A stretch of 16,587 bases of DNA from Avidesulfovibrio sp964369685 (GTDB taxonomy: Bacteria; Desulfobacterota; Desulfovibrionia; Desulfovibrionales; Desulfovibrionaceae): NCBI GenBank assembly GCA_964369685.1, contig CAYJFB010000034.1, positions 1 through 16,587 on the forward strand. The letters run 5' to 3'. The notes below the pieces were generated by a model. The model was not told the DNA's origin, did no database searches, and was given only the letters and a program-made list of their open reading frames with translations. Every line of letters begins with the position of its first letter. Position 1 is the stretch's first letter. The position numbers were made by a program, and so were the translations under genes. This document shows positions 7,394 to 13,909 of the stretch, in pieces.

Positions 7394-8082
7394 ATGAACA
7401 GACAGTGTTTTTGGAAGAGTTTTATGGCTATGGGAATTTGGGGTTGTATGTTGTTTTTTTCAAATATTTTAGTGTGGAGTGCGTCGGCAAATCAATCAGT
7501 GCCTCCCGAATCATTGTATACAGATCCGCTCAATCAGATGACACAAACGGATTCTATGCCCTCTTCGGACGGTATTTTCATCGGAACAGATCCTCAAACA
7601 GGCAATAAAGTTGTGCGTGTTCGTCCACAGAGAACACCTCAGCCTCAAACATGGTCACCTTATATTGAGCCTGAAATACATATGCCGTATTATCCTCCGC
7701 CCGGAGGATCAATCTATCCGCCGAACACGTTGTATCCTCCGAGTGTGTATCCTCCGAGNNNNNNNNNNNNNNNNNNNNNNNNNNNNNNNNNNNNNNNNNN
7801 NNNNNNNNNNNNNNNNNNNNNNNNNNNNNNNNNNNNNNNNNNNNNNNNNNNNNNNNNNTGTATCCTCCGAGTGTGTATCCTCCGAGCGTGTATCCTCCGA
7901 GCGTGTATCCTCCCTCACGTCCTTATCCGCCACAGGTAAGACCGCCCCACCCTACGCCTCCTTCACGTCCTTGGGTCTATCAACCAAACCCTGACCATGC
8001 ACCGGCTCTGATACCCGCGTATCCTGCCCAACCAAGCATCAGTCCACCCCCTACTCCCCGCCCTGCTCCGGGATCTTTTTAA
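7394..8082 (+). CDS. Secreted proline-rich repeat protein, interrupted by an assembly gap
   Basis: No family is recognised. The N-terminus has a signal peptide: MNRQ and Lys8, a hydrophobic core (about 10-28) and a likely signal peptidase I site after SASA (residue 32). The C in IWGC is not a good lipobox. A short globular-looking stretch follows (SSDGIFIGTDPQTGNKVVRV), then a low-complexity tail of YPPSV repeats and mixed Pro-rich sequence ending PTPRPAPGSF. The start at ATG 7394 follows AGAGG; an in-frame start at 7337 would place the signal peptide internally. The code before the gap is in a different frame from the code after it only because the 100-N filler is a nominal length. A repeat-preserving gap would restore one frame. 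Likely exported to the periplasm or envelope; function unknown. Confidence 0.7.
7731..7914 (+). repeat. 15-bp tandem repeat encoding (YPPSV)n
   Basis: The unit TGTATCCTCCGAGYG starts at 7731 and 7746 before the gap, and at 7859, 7874, 7889 and a diverging copy at 7904 after it. Because 15 is a multiple of three, gain or loss of units changes protein length without a frameshift. The near-identical units are the probable reason the assembly broke here. Confidence 0.9.
7759..7858. other. Assembly gap of 100 N
   Basis: Exactly 100 undetermined bases inside the tandem repeat. The distance between equivalent repeat bases across it (7746 to 7859) is 113, which is neither a multiple of 15 nor of 3. 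The true gap length is therefore not 100, and the repeat copy number is unknown. Confidence 0.97.
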
Positions 8083-8087
8083 ATTTA

Positions 8088-8116
8088 TGGGGGATCTAAA
8101 CGCCCCAAGCCCCCCA
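8088..8116 (+). repeat. G-run/C-run hairpin after the proline-rich gene
   Basis: TGGGGG (8088-8093) can pair either with CCCC at 8103-8106 or with CCCCCA at 8111-8116, starting 5 nt after the stop codon. It resembles the first part of the composite elements at 41-76 and 6228-6248 (G-run, loop, C-run, second C-run) but lacks the CTGCGGCATA hairpin. Confidence 0.5.
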
Positions 8117-8138
8117 ATACTACGACGTATATTAAAAG

Positions 8139-8187
8139 AAGGACGATAAACATTGCAGAGCAAATATTTATCGTCCTTTTCTTTTTA
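8139..8187. terminator. Bidirectional intrinsic terminator
   Basis: Perfect 12-bp stem AAGGACGATAAA (8139-8150) with TTTATCGTCCTT (8167-8178) and a 16-nt loop. On the + strand it is followed by TTCTTTTT; on the - strand it is followed by CTTTTAAT. It sits between the convergent proline-rich gene and mazG, so it can end both transcripts. Confidence 0.85.
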
Positions 8188-8256
8188 TATACCTCAAGGC
8201 CATAGTCCCTAAGAGTTTTTATAAAGAGGTAAAAAACGCTTTGTTTCTTCTTCAAT

Positions 8257-9066
8257 TTATATCACGGCTGTTTTTTTGATTTCTTCCCAAAGTTCATCTT
8301 TTTCATCCAAACTGAGCGTATTAAAATCGAGCCCTCGTTCTTTTGCCAGTGTTTCCATCGCTTCAAAACGAGCCAAAAAACGACGTGAAGCGGCATCCAA
8401 AGCCACAGAGGCTTTAATGCCTTTACGACGTCCCAATTCAACCAGCGTAAAAAGATGATCACCAAATTCATGTTCAATCGCTTCTTGCTCACCGGCCACA
8501 GAAGCATCAAGCAATTCGAGCCATTCTGCTTCAACCTGGCGTTCAACTTCTTCATCTTCAGGCCAAGTAAAACCAACCCGAGCAGCTTTAGAATGCAAAC
8601 GATACGCTTTGGTCAACGGAGGAAGACTTGTAGGCAATCCTGAAAACAAACTGTCTTTTTCATTTTTTTTCGCTTTTTCTTCACGCTTGATTTGTTCCCA
8701 GTTAGCAAAAAGCTCATCTTGTGAAGAAATCTTTGTATCGGCAAAGATGTGTGGATGACGACGGATCATCTTTGCAGTCACGTCATCAATGGCCTGTTCA
8801 AGAAGATTCTGTTCGTTGTCTCTTTTATAAAGTTGTGCCAAGAAAAAGAATAAAAACGCCACATCACCCAACTCTTCACGCGTGTGTGCCACAGAACCGG
8901 AACGAATGGCGTCAACCAATTCGTGACATTCTTCAACAACATATTCTGTCAATGAAAGCGGTGTTTGCTCTTTGTCCCAAGGACATCCTGTTTCGGGATC
9001 TATCAAACAATCAATCACAGATTGAAGACGATCTATGGCTGCATGAAGCGAAGCATTACTTGACAT
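8257..9066 (-). CDS. mazG: Nucleoside triphosphate pyrophosphohydrolase MazG
   Basis: MazG hydrolyses (d)NTPs to monophosphates and pyrophosphate, cleaning aberrant nucleotides and in E. coli lowering ppGpp. The 269-residue protein has the two-domain form. The first domain shows CPWDKEQT (28-35), EECHEL (45-50) and EELGD (64-68); the second shows the family AARVGFTWPE segment (161-170), EWLELLDA (181-188) and EHEFGD (198-203). The start is the ATG at 9064-9066, after AAAGGG. A longer in-frame reading back to 9216 would run into the end of cvpA and adds unrelated residues. It is the last gene of the ubiE-birA-cvpA-mazG cluster, 70 nt after cvpA; an imperfect ACACAC/GTGTGT dyad lies in that gap. 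The bidirectional terminator follows. Confidence 0.95.
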   Translation of the reverse strand: MSSNASLHAAIDRLQSVIDCLIDPETGCPWDKEQTPLSLTEYVVEECHELVDAIRSGSVAHTREELGDVAFLFFFLAQLYKRDNEQNLLEQAIDDVTAKMIRRHPHIFADTKISSQDELFANWEQIKREEKAKKNEKDSLFSGLPTSLPPLTKAYRLHSKAARVGFTWPEDEEVERQVEAEWLELLDASVAGEQEAIEHEFGDHLFTLVELGRRKGIKASVALDAASRRFLARFEAMETLAKERGLDFNTLSLDEKDELWEEIKKTAVI

Positions 9067-9136
9067 AGGAAAACCCTTTATTTTGTATTCAATGATATGT
9101 TTGTTAAAGATACACACGATATTCATCGGTTGTGTG

Positions 9137-9649
9137 TTAATTGTATTCTTTTGATTGAGGTAGTGTGATGTTTTTTGGCAACCATTGTGTGAGCGTAACT
9201 GTTCCCTGGCGGACATACGGAACCATAACCGACGTTTGTACCAACGCGTGATTTATCCAAAATGTATCTAATGCGGCAACAAGTACAGCGCAAATAAGAA
9301 ATCCCTTCAAACTGCCAACAATCAACCCGCCAAGACGATTCACCCAATTGAGATAAATAGCCTTTAACAATTTTTCAAAAAAATGTGTTGCCAAGGTAAT
9401 GACCAACATTGTAGCAAGGACAATAAGCCCATACGCTGCCGTATTCGCCCACCACGCATTAGGAATCAAAAAAAGCAATTTTTCGCCAACTGCAGGATAC
9501 CACACGTTGGCCAATAAAATACCCGCAATCAGTCCCGCAATGCCAATAATTTCAGCAAAAAAACCACGTAAAAAACCACGTACACCAAACAAAAGTAAGA
9601 TAGCACCCAACAAAATATCAAGATATTGCAGTTGTGCAGGCAAAGACAT
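9137..9649 (-). CDS. cvpA: CvpA family inner-membrane protein
   Basis: A 170-residue polytopic membrane protein of the CvpA (colicin V production) family. About four hydrophobic segments lie near residues 9-23, 30-50, 70-90 and 107-128, and the family-typical NRLGGLIVGSLKGFLI (104-119) opens the last one. The C-terminal 40 residues are likely periplasmic or peripheral. Its molecular role is not settled; in other bacteria family members affect envelope stress tolerance and colicin V release. The start is set at the ATG at 9647-9649 with AGGA about 9 nt upstream. A longer reading back to 9796 overlaps birA and adds Cys/His-rich sequence unlike the family. It lies 43 nt after birA on the same strand and is probably cotranscribed. 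Confidence 0.85.
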   Translation of the reverse strand: MSLPAQLQYLDILLGAILLLFGVRGFLRGFFAEIIGIAGLIAGILLANVWYPAVGEKLLFLIPNAWWANTAAYGLIVLATMLVITLATHFFEKLLKAIYLNWVNRLGGLIVGSLKGFLICAVLVAALDTFWINHALVQTSVMVPYVRQGTVTLTQWLPKNITLPQSKEYN

Positions 9650-9692
9650 GGCAAGATTCCTTATGAGAGCTGAATCCTCATGTTTAAGATTA

Positions 9693-10550
9693 TTATGACG
9701 CGATACGCAAAGTTCCCGATGTAAGAGACAGCGTTTGTCCTCCACAACGCACACGTAAAGCACCGTTTGCTTCCAAACCTTCAAAGGTGCCTTCAATTCT
9801 TTGTTGTTCTTCTGAACCGTCTGTTATATAAACATGTTGACCGATAAAAGCCAAATGTTTTTCAGTAATCTGTTGCCAAGAGTGTATAAAATTGGCGTGT
9901 TCGGTTAACGTATACATGCTCTCTGCAAGACTCAACCAAAGCTCGACGAGACTTTGTTTGTTTGAAAACATATGCACAGGCAAACAACCGGCAGGCATGG
10001 CGGCATCTTTACGCATCAGCACATCATGCGGTGCCGTTGCCACATTCAGACCTATACCGACCAAAATGTGTTCTTTGCGTTCTTCAAGCAAAATACCGCC
10101 AACTTTACGAGGCACAGTGTCATGCGTATCAGCAATGAACACCAAATCATTTGGCCATTTTATACGCAACACGCCGTGTGTCGAACACAAGCCTGAATGA
10201 ATAAAGGCTTCGGCAAGCAAACCGCCTACGGCAGGCGCCGCAGCCGTTTGATTAAACGGCGCAATATACGGTAAACGCATCGTTGCATAAATATTGCCTC
10301 GCGGTGATACCCACGAGCGTCCCAGTTGTCCGCGTCCGCCGCTTTGCGTTTCTGCCAAGACACCGGACCAAACAGGCAACCTCCCTTGTGCAGCGAGTTG
10401 CGCGGCTCTGTTGAGTGTTGAATCTGTTTCTGTAAAAAGCCAAAGCGGTGTTTTTGGATGTGGCAGGTATACGCTGTCTTCGTGTTCCTCAAATTTCGTC
10501 GTGTGGATTGCCGAAAAAAAAGGGAGACGTTCCGATTGATTGCTACACAT
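9693..10550 (-). CDS. birA: Biotin--[acetyl-CoA-carboxylase] ligase
   Basis: Activates biotin with ATP to biotinyl-AMP and transfers it to the lysine of biotin carboxyl carrier proteins. The 285-residue protein shows ETDSTL (41-46), the adenylate loop GGRGQLGRSW (71-80), KWPNDL (131-136), KVGGILLE (149-156) and GIGLNV (165-170), then a small C-terminal domain. There is no N-terminal helix-turn-helix, so it is the monofunctional type that cannot itself repress biotin genes. The start chosen is the ATG at 10548-10550: it overlaps the ubiE stop by 8 nt (ATGTGTAG), implying translational coupling, and no strong ribosome binding site is needed. Earlier in-frame TTG or ATG codons at 10580 and 10568 lie further inside ubiE and are less likely. 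Confidence 0.93.
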   Translation of the reverse strand: MCSNQSERLPFFSAIHTTKFEEHEDSVYLPHPKTPLWLFTETDSTLNRAAQLAAQGRLPVWSGVLAETQSGGRGQLGRSWVSPRGNIYATMRLPYIAPFNQTAAAPAVGGLLAEAFIHSGLCSTHGVLRIKWPNDLVFIADTHDTVPRKVGGILLEERKEHILVGIGLNVATAPHDVLMRKDAAMPAGCLPVHMFSNKQSLVELWLSLAESMYTLTEHANFIHSWQQITEKHLAFIGQHVYITDGSEEQQRIEGTFEGLEANGALRVRCGGQTLSLTSGTLRIAS

Positions 10551-11298
10551 AGTTTTTTTCTGCCACATGAAGGCGAACAATGCCCGAAGTCAAAGGAAAA
10601 TGAGAGACAGTATGAAAACCGGCAACACGCAGTTCATCCGCCAATTCGTGGGGCAAAGGAAAGGCACAAATGGTGTCGGCTAAATATGTATACGCAGTTT
10701 TATCACCGGAAAACAGTTTACCGATCAGAGGCAAAACAGTACCTAAATACACATTATAAATCCCTTTCCAAATACGCTGTTTCCCCGAACCGAATTCTAA
10801 AAGACAAAGCCGTCCGCCGGGTGTCAATACCCGATATATTTCTTGAAACGCTTCTGATCTCGGTACAATATTACGAATACCGAATGCCATCGTAACAGCA
10901 TCCATACACGCATCGGGTAGAGGCAGTTTACGAGCATCGGCGGCACTCAAAATAAAAGATTCAGGACTCAGATCCTGCACTTTGGATTTACCTTGTAAAA
11001 GCATGGGCAGGCAAAAATCCATGGCAACAATACGACTCTGCGGACATTCACGCTGTAAAGCCAACGCCACATCCAATGTGCCCGCTGCTAAATCAAGCAT
11101 ATATGTGTCTTGTGTCTTCTGAGGATCGCATGCCAACGCGGCTGTTTTTGCCAAGGCGGTACGCCAACGCTGGTCAAATCCCAAACTGAGTATTCTATTC
11201 AACGGGTCATACCAACGCACAATGCCCGCAAACATGGCGGAAACCTGTTGAGCGTGTTTTTGTTGTGTTTCATGTTCTTCTTGAGAATGACAAATCAT
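10543..11298 (-). CDS. ubiE: UbiE/MenG quinone C-methyltransferase
   Basis: A class I SAM-dependent methyltransferase of the UbiE/MenG/COQ5 family, which C-methylates demethylmenaquinone to menaquinone (or the ubiquinone precursor). In an anaerobe with GlpABC, menaquinone is the expected product. The 251-residue protein has YDPLNRILSLGFDQRWR (30-46), SAM motif I LDLAAGTLDV (68-77), MDFCLPML (93-100), AFGIRNI (138-144), PGGRLCLLEFG (160-170) and a C-terminal FPLTSGIVRLHVAEK. Motif I is unusual: the family norm is close to DLAGGTGD, and two of its small residues are replaced here. The ATG at 11296-11298 has AGGAGG 4 nt upstream, inside the end of a 53-residue ORF whose stop overlaps it (ATGA). 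The 3' end overlaps birA. Confidence 0.92.
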   Translation of the reverse strand: MICHSQEEHETQQKHAQQVSAMFAGIVRWYDPLNRILSLGFDQRWRTALAKTAALACDPQKTQDTYMLDLAAGTLDVALALQRECPQSRIVAMDFCLPMLLQGKSKVQDLSPESFILSAADARKLPLPDACMDAVTMAFGIRNIVPRSEAFQEIYRVLTPGGRLCLLEFGSGKQRIWKGIYNVYLGTVLPLIGKLFSGDKTAYTYLADTICAFPLPHELADELRVAGFHTVSHFPLTSGIVRLHVAEKNYV

Positions 11299-11456
11299 GC
11301 ATCCTCCTCATTACTGCGCTGAACCGTTGCCTGAACGACGTGATACACACAGGGAAAGACTTCTGCAATATTTGACGGTGAAACACGTTGAGTTTCAATA
11401 AATTTAATGACAATTTCTTTTGTCACCTGTAACACGTCTTTGTCTGTCTTATCCAT
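11295..11456 (-). CDS. Small 53-residue protein coupled to ubiE
   Basis: A short ORF with good translation signals: AGGAG (11464-11468 on the complement) 7 nt before the ATG, and a TGA stop overlapping the ubiE ATG (ATGA). The sequence begins MDKTDKDVLQVTKEIVIKFI and continues with a predicted second helix around AEVFPCVYHVVQATV, ending EEDA. By eye its helical pattern (V/L-T-x-E-I-V ... V-S/P-S ... V-H/Y-x-x-V) recalls the N-terminal part of Ros/MucR-type regulators, but without their zinc finger. This similarity is weak and no function is claimed. The arrangement suggests it is real and sets translation of ubiE. Confidence 0.7.
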   Translation of the reverse strand: MDKTDKDVLQVTKEIVIKFIETQRVSPSNIAEVFPCVYHVVQATVQRSNEEDA

Positions 11457-11490
11457 GGCAAAACTCCTGTACCTTTTTACACCTACACAA

Positions 11491-11563
11491 CAAAAACAAA
11501 AAATACAAAAGCCCGCCCGAGGGAAATGGCCTTGACCACCATGGACAAGTGCACCGGACGGGC
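11491..11563 (-). terminator. Strong intrinsic terminator upstream of the ubiE cluster
   Basis: On the - strand, GCCCGTCCG (11563-11555) pairs with CGGGCGGGC (11519-11511), a 9-bp stem that is continuous only in the - strand RNA, where one pair is U-G; the + strand has a C-A mismatch. An inner helix CTTG/CAAG extends it. A T-rich tract follows (TTTTGTATTTTTTG, 11510-11497). It lies 35 nt before the AGGAG... start region of the 53-residue ORF, so it either ends an upstream transcript or acts as an attenuator for the ubiE cluster. Confidence 0.75.
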
Positions 11564-11637
11564 AAAACGGAAAGAAACCTTGTAGCCCCGCCCCATTTTC
11601 ATAGGCACACTAGCCGACTCCCTTTCAAAGGGCAAGA
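11491..11637 (-). ncRNA. Candidate structured RNA or leader of unknown class
   Basis: This stretch is clearly richer in G and C than its surroundings. On the - strand a helix TCTTG/CAAGG (11637-11633 with 11582-11578) encloses CCCTTTGAAAGGG (11632-11620) and a GGC/GCC hairpin (11615-11613 with 11606-11604), forming a multibranched fold. A short linker then leads to the intrinsic terminator. I compared it by memory with 6S, SRP, tmRNA, RNase P, and the cobalamin, TPP, SAM, c-di-GMP and glycine riboswitches and found no match. It could be a free small RNA, the 3' UTR of the small membrane gene upstream, or a riboswitch-like leader controlling ubiE. Confidence 0.4.
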
Positions 11638-11682
11638 GGAAGCATAGCCATCGTAAAAACGTACATTCAAGTTGAAAGAGCT

Positions 11683-11898
11683 TCAATCACCGTCACCGCC
11701 GTCACTGTCACTGCCAGTATCAGTATCGCGATCATCATGGTTATTCAAATCATTATGATGATTTTGACGACGGTGTGGATGTTTTTCTGAAGCGTTTTGA
11801 TTCCTTGTGTCTTTGCGAGCATATCGACGGCTAACAAAAAAAAGGCCTATGAAGATAAACACGGCGAGCACAAGAAGTAAAAAAAGATGTTGTCCCAT
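11683..11898 (-). CDS. Small single-span membrane protein with His/Asp-rich tail
   Basis: A 71-residue protein of no recognised family. MGQH is followed by a hydrophobic span (about 5-22, LFLLLVLAVFIFIGLFF), then a basic juxtamembrane segment SRRYARK. The hydrophilic tail has five His (40-54) and an acidic end, ending DSDGGDGD. By the positive-inside rule the tail would be cytoplasmic, and its His/Asp content could bind metal ions; both are inferences. The start is the ATG at 11896-11898, after AGGTGA; an in-frame GTG four codons earlier overlaps that site. Transcription would continue into the structured region and terminator downstream. The tail's composition is low complexity, so the ORF could be fortuitous, but the membrane span and ribosome binding site argue otherwise. 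Confidence 0.6.
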   Translation of the reverse strand: MGQHLFLLLVLAVFIFIGLFFVSRRYARKDTRNQNASEKHPHRRQNHHNDLNNHDDRDTDTGSDSDGGDGD

Positions 11899-12229
11899 TT
11901 TTTTCTTCACCTATATATACATTTTGACATTTTTTTATATGAAAAATTTTTCAAGACATAACCTCAAAACATATGTGACATTTAGCTGTCTTGATAAAAA
12001 AGTCAAGTTATGACAACGCTTCAATAGCTCTTTTTAGGAATTGTTTTTGAGAATTTTTTTGTGCAAGCATTGCTTCTTTGCCTATGATCACTGATAAAAA
12101 GAAAATCTTTTACTTAAAGTCTCAATAAACATTTTCTGTCATAAAGTCAGCCATAAAATGGTTTCTATTGAAATCCGCTCTATTTTCTTATACGCTTCTT
12201 CTTTGTTTTATATAAAGAGGCGGTTTTTT
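11899..12229. promoter_or_regulatory. Divergent control region between the small membrane gene and glpA
   Basis: 331 nt of strongly A/T-rich DNA with no convincing gene. It holds several dyads: TCAAGACA (11951-11958) against TGTCTTGA (11987-11994), CTTGA (11990-11994) against TCAAG (12003-12007), and AAAAGA-AAA-TCTTTT (12097-12111). A possible glpA promoter is TTGCTT (12070-12075) with GATAAA (12093-12098), spaced 17 nt. The glpA ribosome binding site AAGAGG lies at 12215-12220. Binding of a glycerol-3-phosphate-responsive repressor is a reasonable expectation for this operon, but no known operator is recognised. Confidence 0.4.
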
Positions 12230-13909
12230 ATGCAAAAAAATCAATTGCAAGGCGGCGGTATGAGAGCCATTGAAGAATATACCAAGACAGAATGGGATGT
12301 CATTGTCATTGGCGGAGGATGTACAGGTGTCGGTATTTTTCGCGATTTGGCGATGCGCGGTTTAAAAACGTTATTGCTTGAACAACGAGATTTAGTACAC
12401 GGCACAAGTTCACGGTTTCATGGATTGTTGCACAGTGGAGCACGATATGCCGTGAACGATGAAGAAGCAGGGCGTGAATGCATCGTTGAAAACAAAATTT
12501 TACGCAAAATCGGTAAGTATTGTGTAGAATTAACAGAAGGTTTTTTTGTCAGCACTCCCGAAGATGATCCTATTTTTACCACTCAATGGGTTGATTCCTG
12601 TCGGCAATGCGGTATTGATACAGAACCGTTGGATGTGACAGAAGCTCGGAAATTGGAACCACACATCACCTCGGATGCGGTGGCAGTATATCGTGTTCCC
12701 GATGCTTGTGTGGATGGCTTCCGTTTGGTTTGGCAAAACGCTTTTAGCGGTGAACGTCACGGAGGAAGCTTTCGTACGTATGCCGAAGTGACAGATATTC
12801 ACACCGCCAACGGAAGAGTTACGGGAGTGAGTGTCCATGACAGTAAAAACGGTTCAACGGCGCGCATTGACTGTCGTTTTGTCGTCAATGCTACAGGCAG
12901 TTGGGTTGGACAACTTGCCCGCTTGGTTGATTTACAAATCAACGTACAACCCGATCGCGGCACACTGATCGCCTTCAATCACCGTTTTACCGAAAGGGTG
13001 ATCAACCGCCTTCATCAAGCCTCGGACGGAGACATCTTTGTACCCCATGGTTCCATCACCATTTTTGGTACGACATCCGGAAAAACAGACAACCCTGCAG
13101 ATACAATCCCACGCACCGAAGACGTGCGTGCGTTGTTGGATCTGGGACGTAAATTGGTACCAAATATTGATTCTTTTCGTATTTTACGTGCTTTTACAGG
13201 AACCAGACCCTTATATTCTGCCACGGGTGACGATTCTGGACGTGGGGTTTCACGCAATTTTGTGATTTTAGATCATGAAAAAGACGGTCTTCAAGGCATG
13301 GCTTCAATTTGTGGCGGCAAATTTACGACCTATCGTCTGATGGCTGAACGCATGGCAGATCTGGTGTGTCAAAAATTGGCTTGTTCGGCACCGTGTCGCA
13401 CGGCAACAGAACCACTGGTACCTGAACCTTCTGCTCAATTGAGAGCCAGAGCAAAAAAAGTTTTTCCTGCACAGGGTTTACATTTAGCTTTGGCACGCTT
13501 GGGACATGATTTTGAAAATGCTGTAGAACGTATGGAAAAAGCACCTTGGAAAAAAACTTTGTTGTGCGAATGTGAAAACGTCACTGTGGGTGAATATGAA
13601 CAGGTGGCCTCTGAGCCAAGCACTACGTCACTGAACGATATCCGACGACGAACACGCATGGGTATGGGAACCTGTCAAGGCAATTTTTGCGGTACGCGTG
13701 GGCTTGGCATACTGCTTGATATGGGTTTGGATTTTCCTGTTATACAACAAAGTTTGGAAGGACGCAGTGCGGCTTTGTTGCGTGACTTTCAACAAGAACG
13801 TTGGCTTGGTTTTCGTCCTCTTTTATGGGGAGAAGCCCTGCGTGAAACAGAATTGACAAGAGCCATTTATGCAGCAACCCTCAATATCGACGGAGCCGAT
13901 CATGAATGA
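12230..13909 (+). CDS. glpA: Anaerobic glycerol-3-phosphate dehydrogenase subunit A
   Basis: GlpA is the FAD-containing catalytic subunit that oxidises sn-glycerol-3-phosphate to dihydroxyacetone phosphate. The 559-residue protein has the dinucleotide-binding GGGCTGVG (28-35), SSRFHGLLHSGARYAV (60-75), VNATGSWVG, the FAD-domain TGTRPLYS and GGKFTTYRLMAERM. It ends with a BFD-type [2Fe-2S] domain with Cys446, Cys448, Cys482 and Cys487. The C-terminal WGEALRETELTRAIY is typical of GlpA and distinguishes it from aerobic GlpD. The ATG at 12230 has AAGAGG upstream. A further ATG at 12260 also has a plausible site, and a longer reading from 12158 adds unrelated residues. It overlaps glpB by 8 nt (ATGAATGA). 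Confidence 0.97.
   Translation: MQKNQLQGGGMRAIEEYTKTEWDVIVIGGGCTGVGIFRDLAMRGLKTLLLEQRDLVHGTSSRFHGLLHSGARYAVNDEEAGRECIVENKILRKIGKYCVELTEGFFVSTPEDDPIFTTQWVDSCRQCGIDTEPLDVTEARKLEPHITSDAVAVYRVPDACVDGFRLVWQNAFSGERHGGSFRTYAEVTDIHTANGRVTGVSVHDSKNGSTARIDCRFVVNATGSWVGQLARLVDLQINVQPDRGTLIAFNHRFTERVINRLHQASDGDIFVPHGSITIFGTTSGKTDNPADTIPRTEDVRALLDLGRKLVPNIDSFRILRAFTGTRPLYSATGDDSGRGVSRNFVILDHEKDGLQGMASICGGKFTTYRLMAERMADLVCQKLACSAPCRTATEPLVPEPSAQLRARAKKVFPAQGLHLALARLGHDFENAVERMEKAPWKKTLLCECENVTVGEYEQVASEPSTTSLNDIRRRTRMGMGTCQGNFCGTRGLGILLDMGLDFPVIQQSLEGRSAALLRDFQQERWLGFRPLLWGEALRETELTRAIYAATLNIDGADHE

Noticed and set aside
7731..7914. CRISPR-like array
   Set aside because: Units are directly adjacent with no unique spacers, and the repeat is coding.
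7709..7933. Antisense and shifted reading frames through the YPPSV repeat
   Set aside because: A 15-bp repeat without stops keeps all frames open. The + strand frame has the signal peptide and ribosome site, so the others are shadows.
9067..9216. 50-residue N-terminal extension of mazG
   Set aside because: It overlaps the end of cvpA and is not MazG-like. The ATG at 9064-9066 with AAAGGG fits the family length.
11483..11686. 67-residue reading frame on the - strand through the G+C-rich segment
   Set aside because: It starts at TTG, runs through the terminator stem and its T-tract (encoding a Phe/Val tail), and has codon use unlike its neighbours. A structured RNA explains the region better.
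11924..11929. Perfect TTGACA on the + strand
   Set aside because: No -10 box at 16-18 nt spacing, only A/T-rich runs. Probably chance.
11939..12013. Possible 24-residue leader peptide starting MKNFSRHNLK
   Set aside because: No ribosome binding site and no coupling to glpA, which starts more than 200 nt later.
12158..12229. N-terminal extension of glpA from 12158
   Set aside because: The added residues resemble no GlpA N-terminus, there is no ribosome site at 12158, and AAGAGG directly precedes the ATG at 12230.
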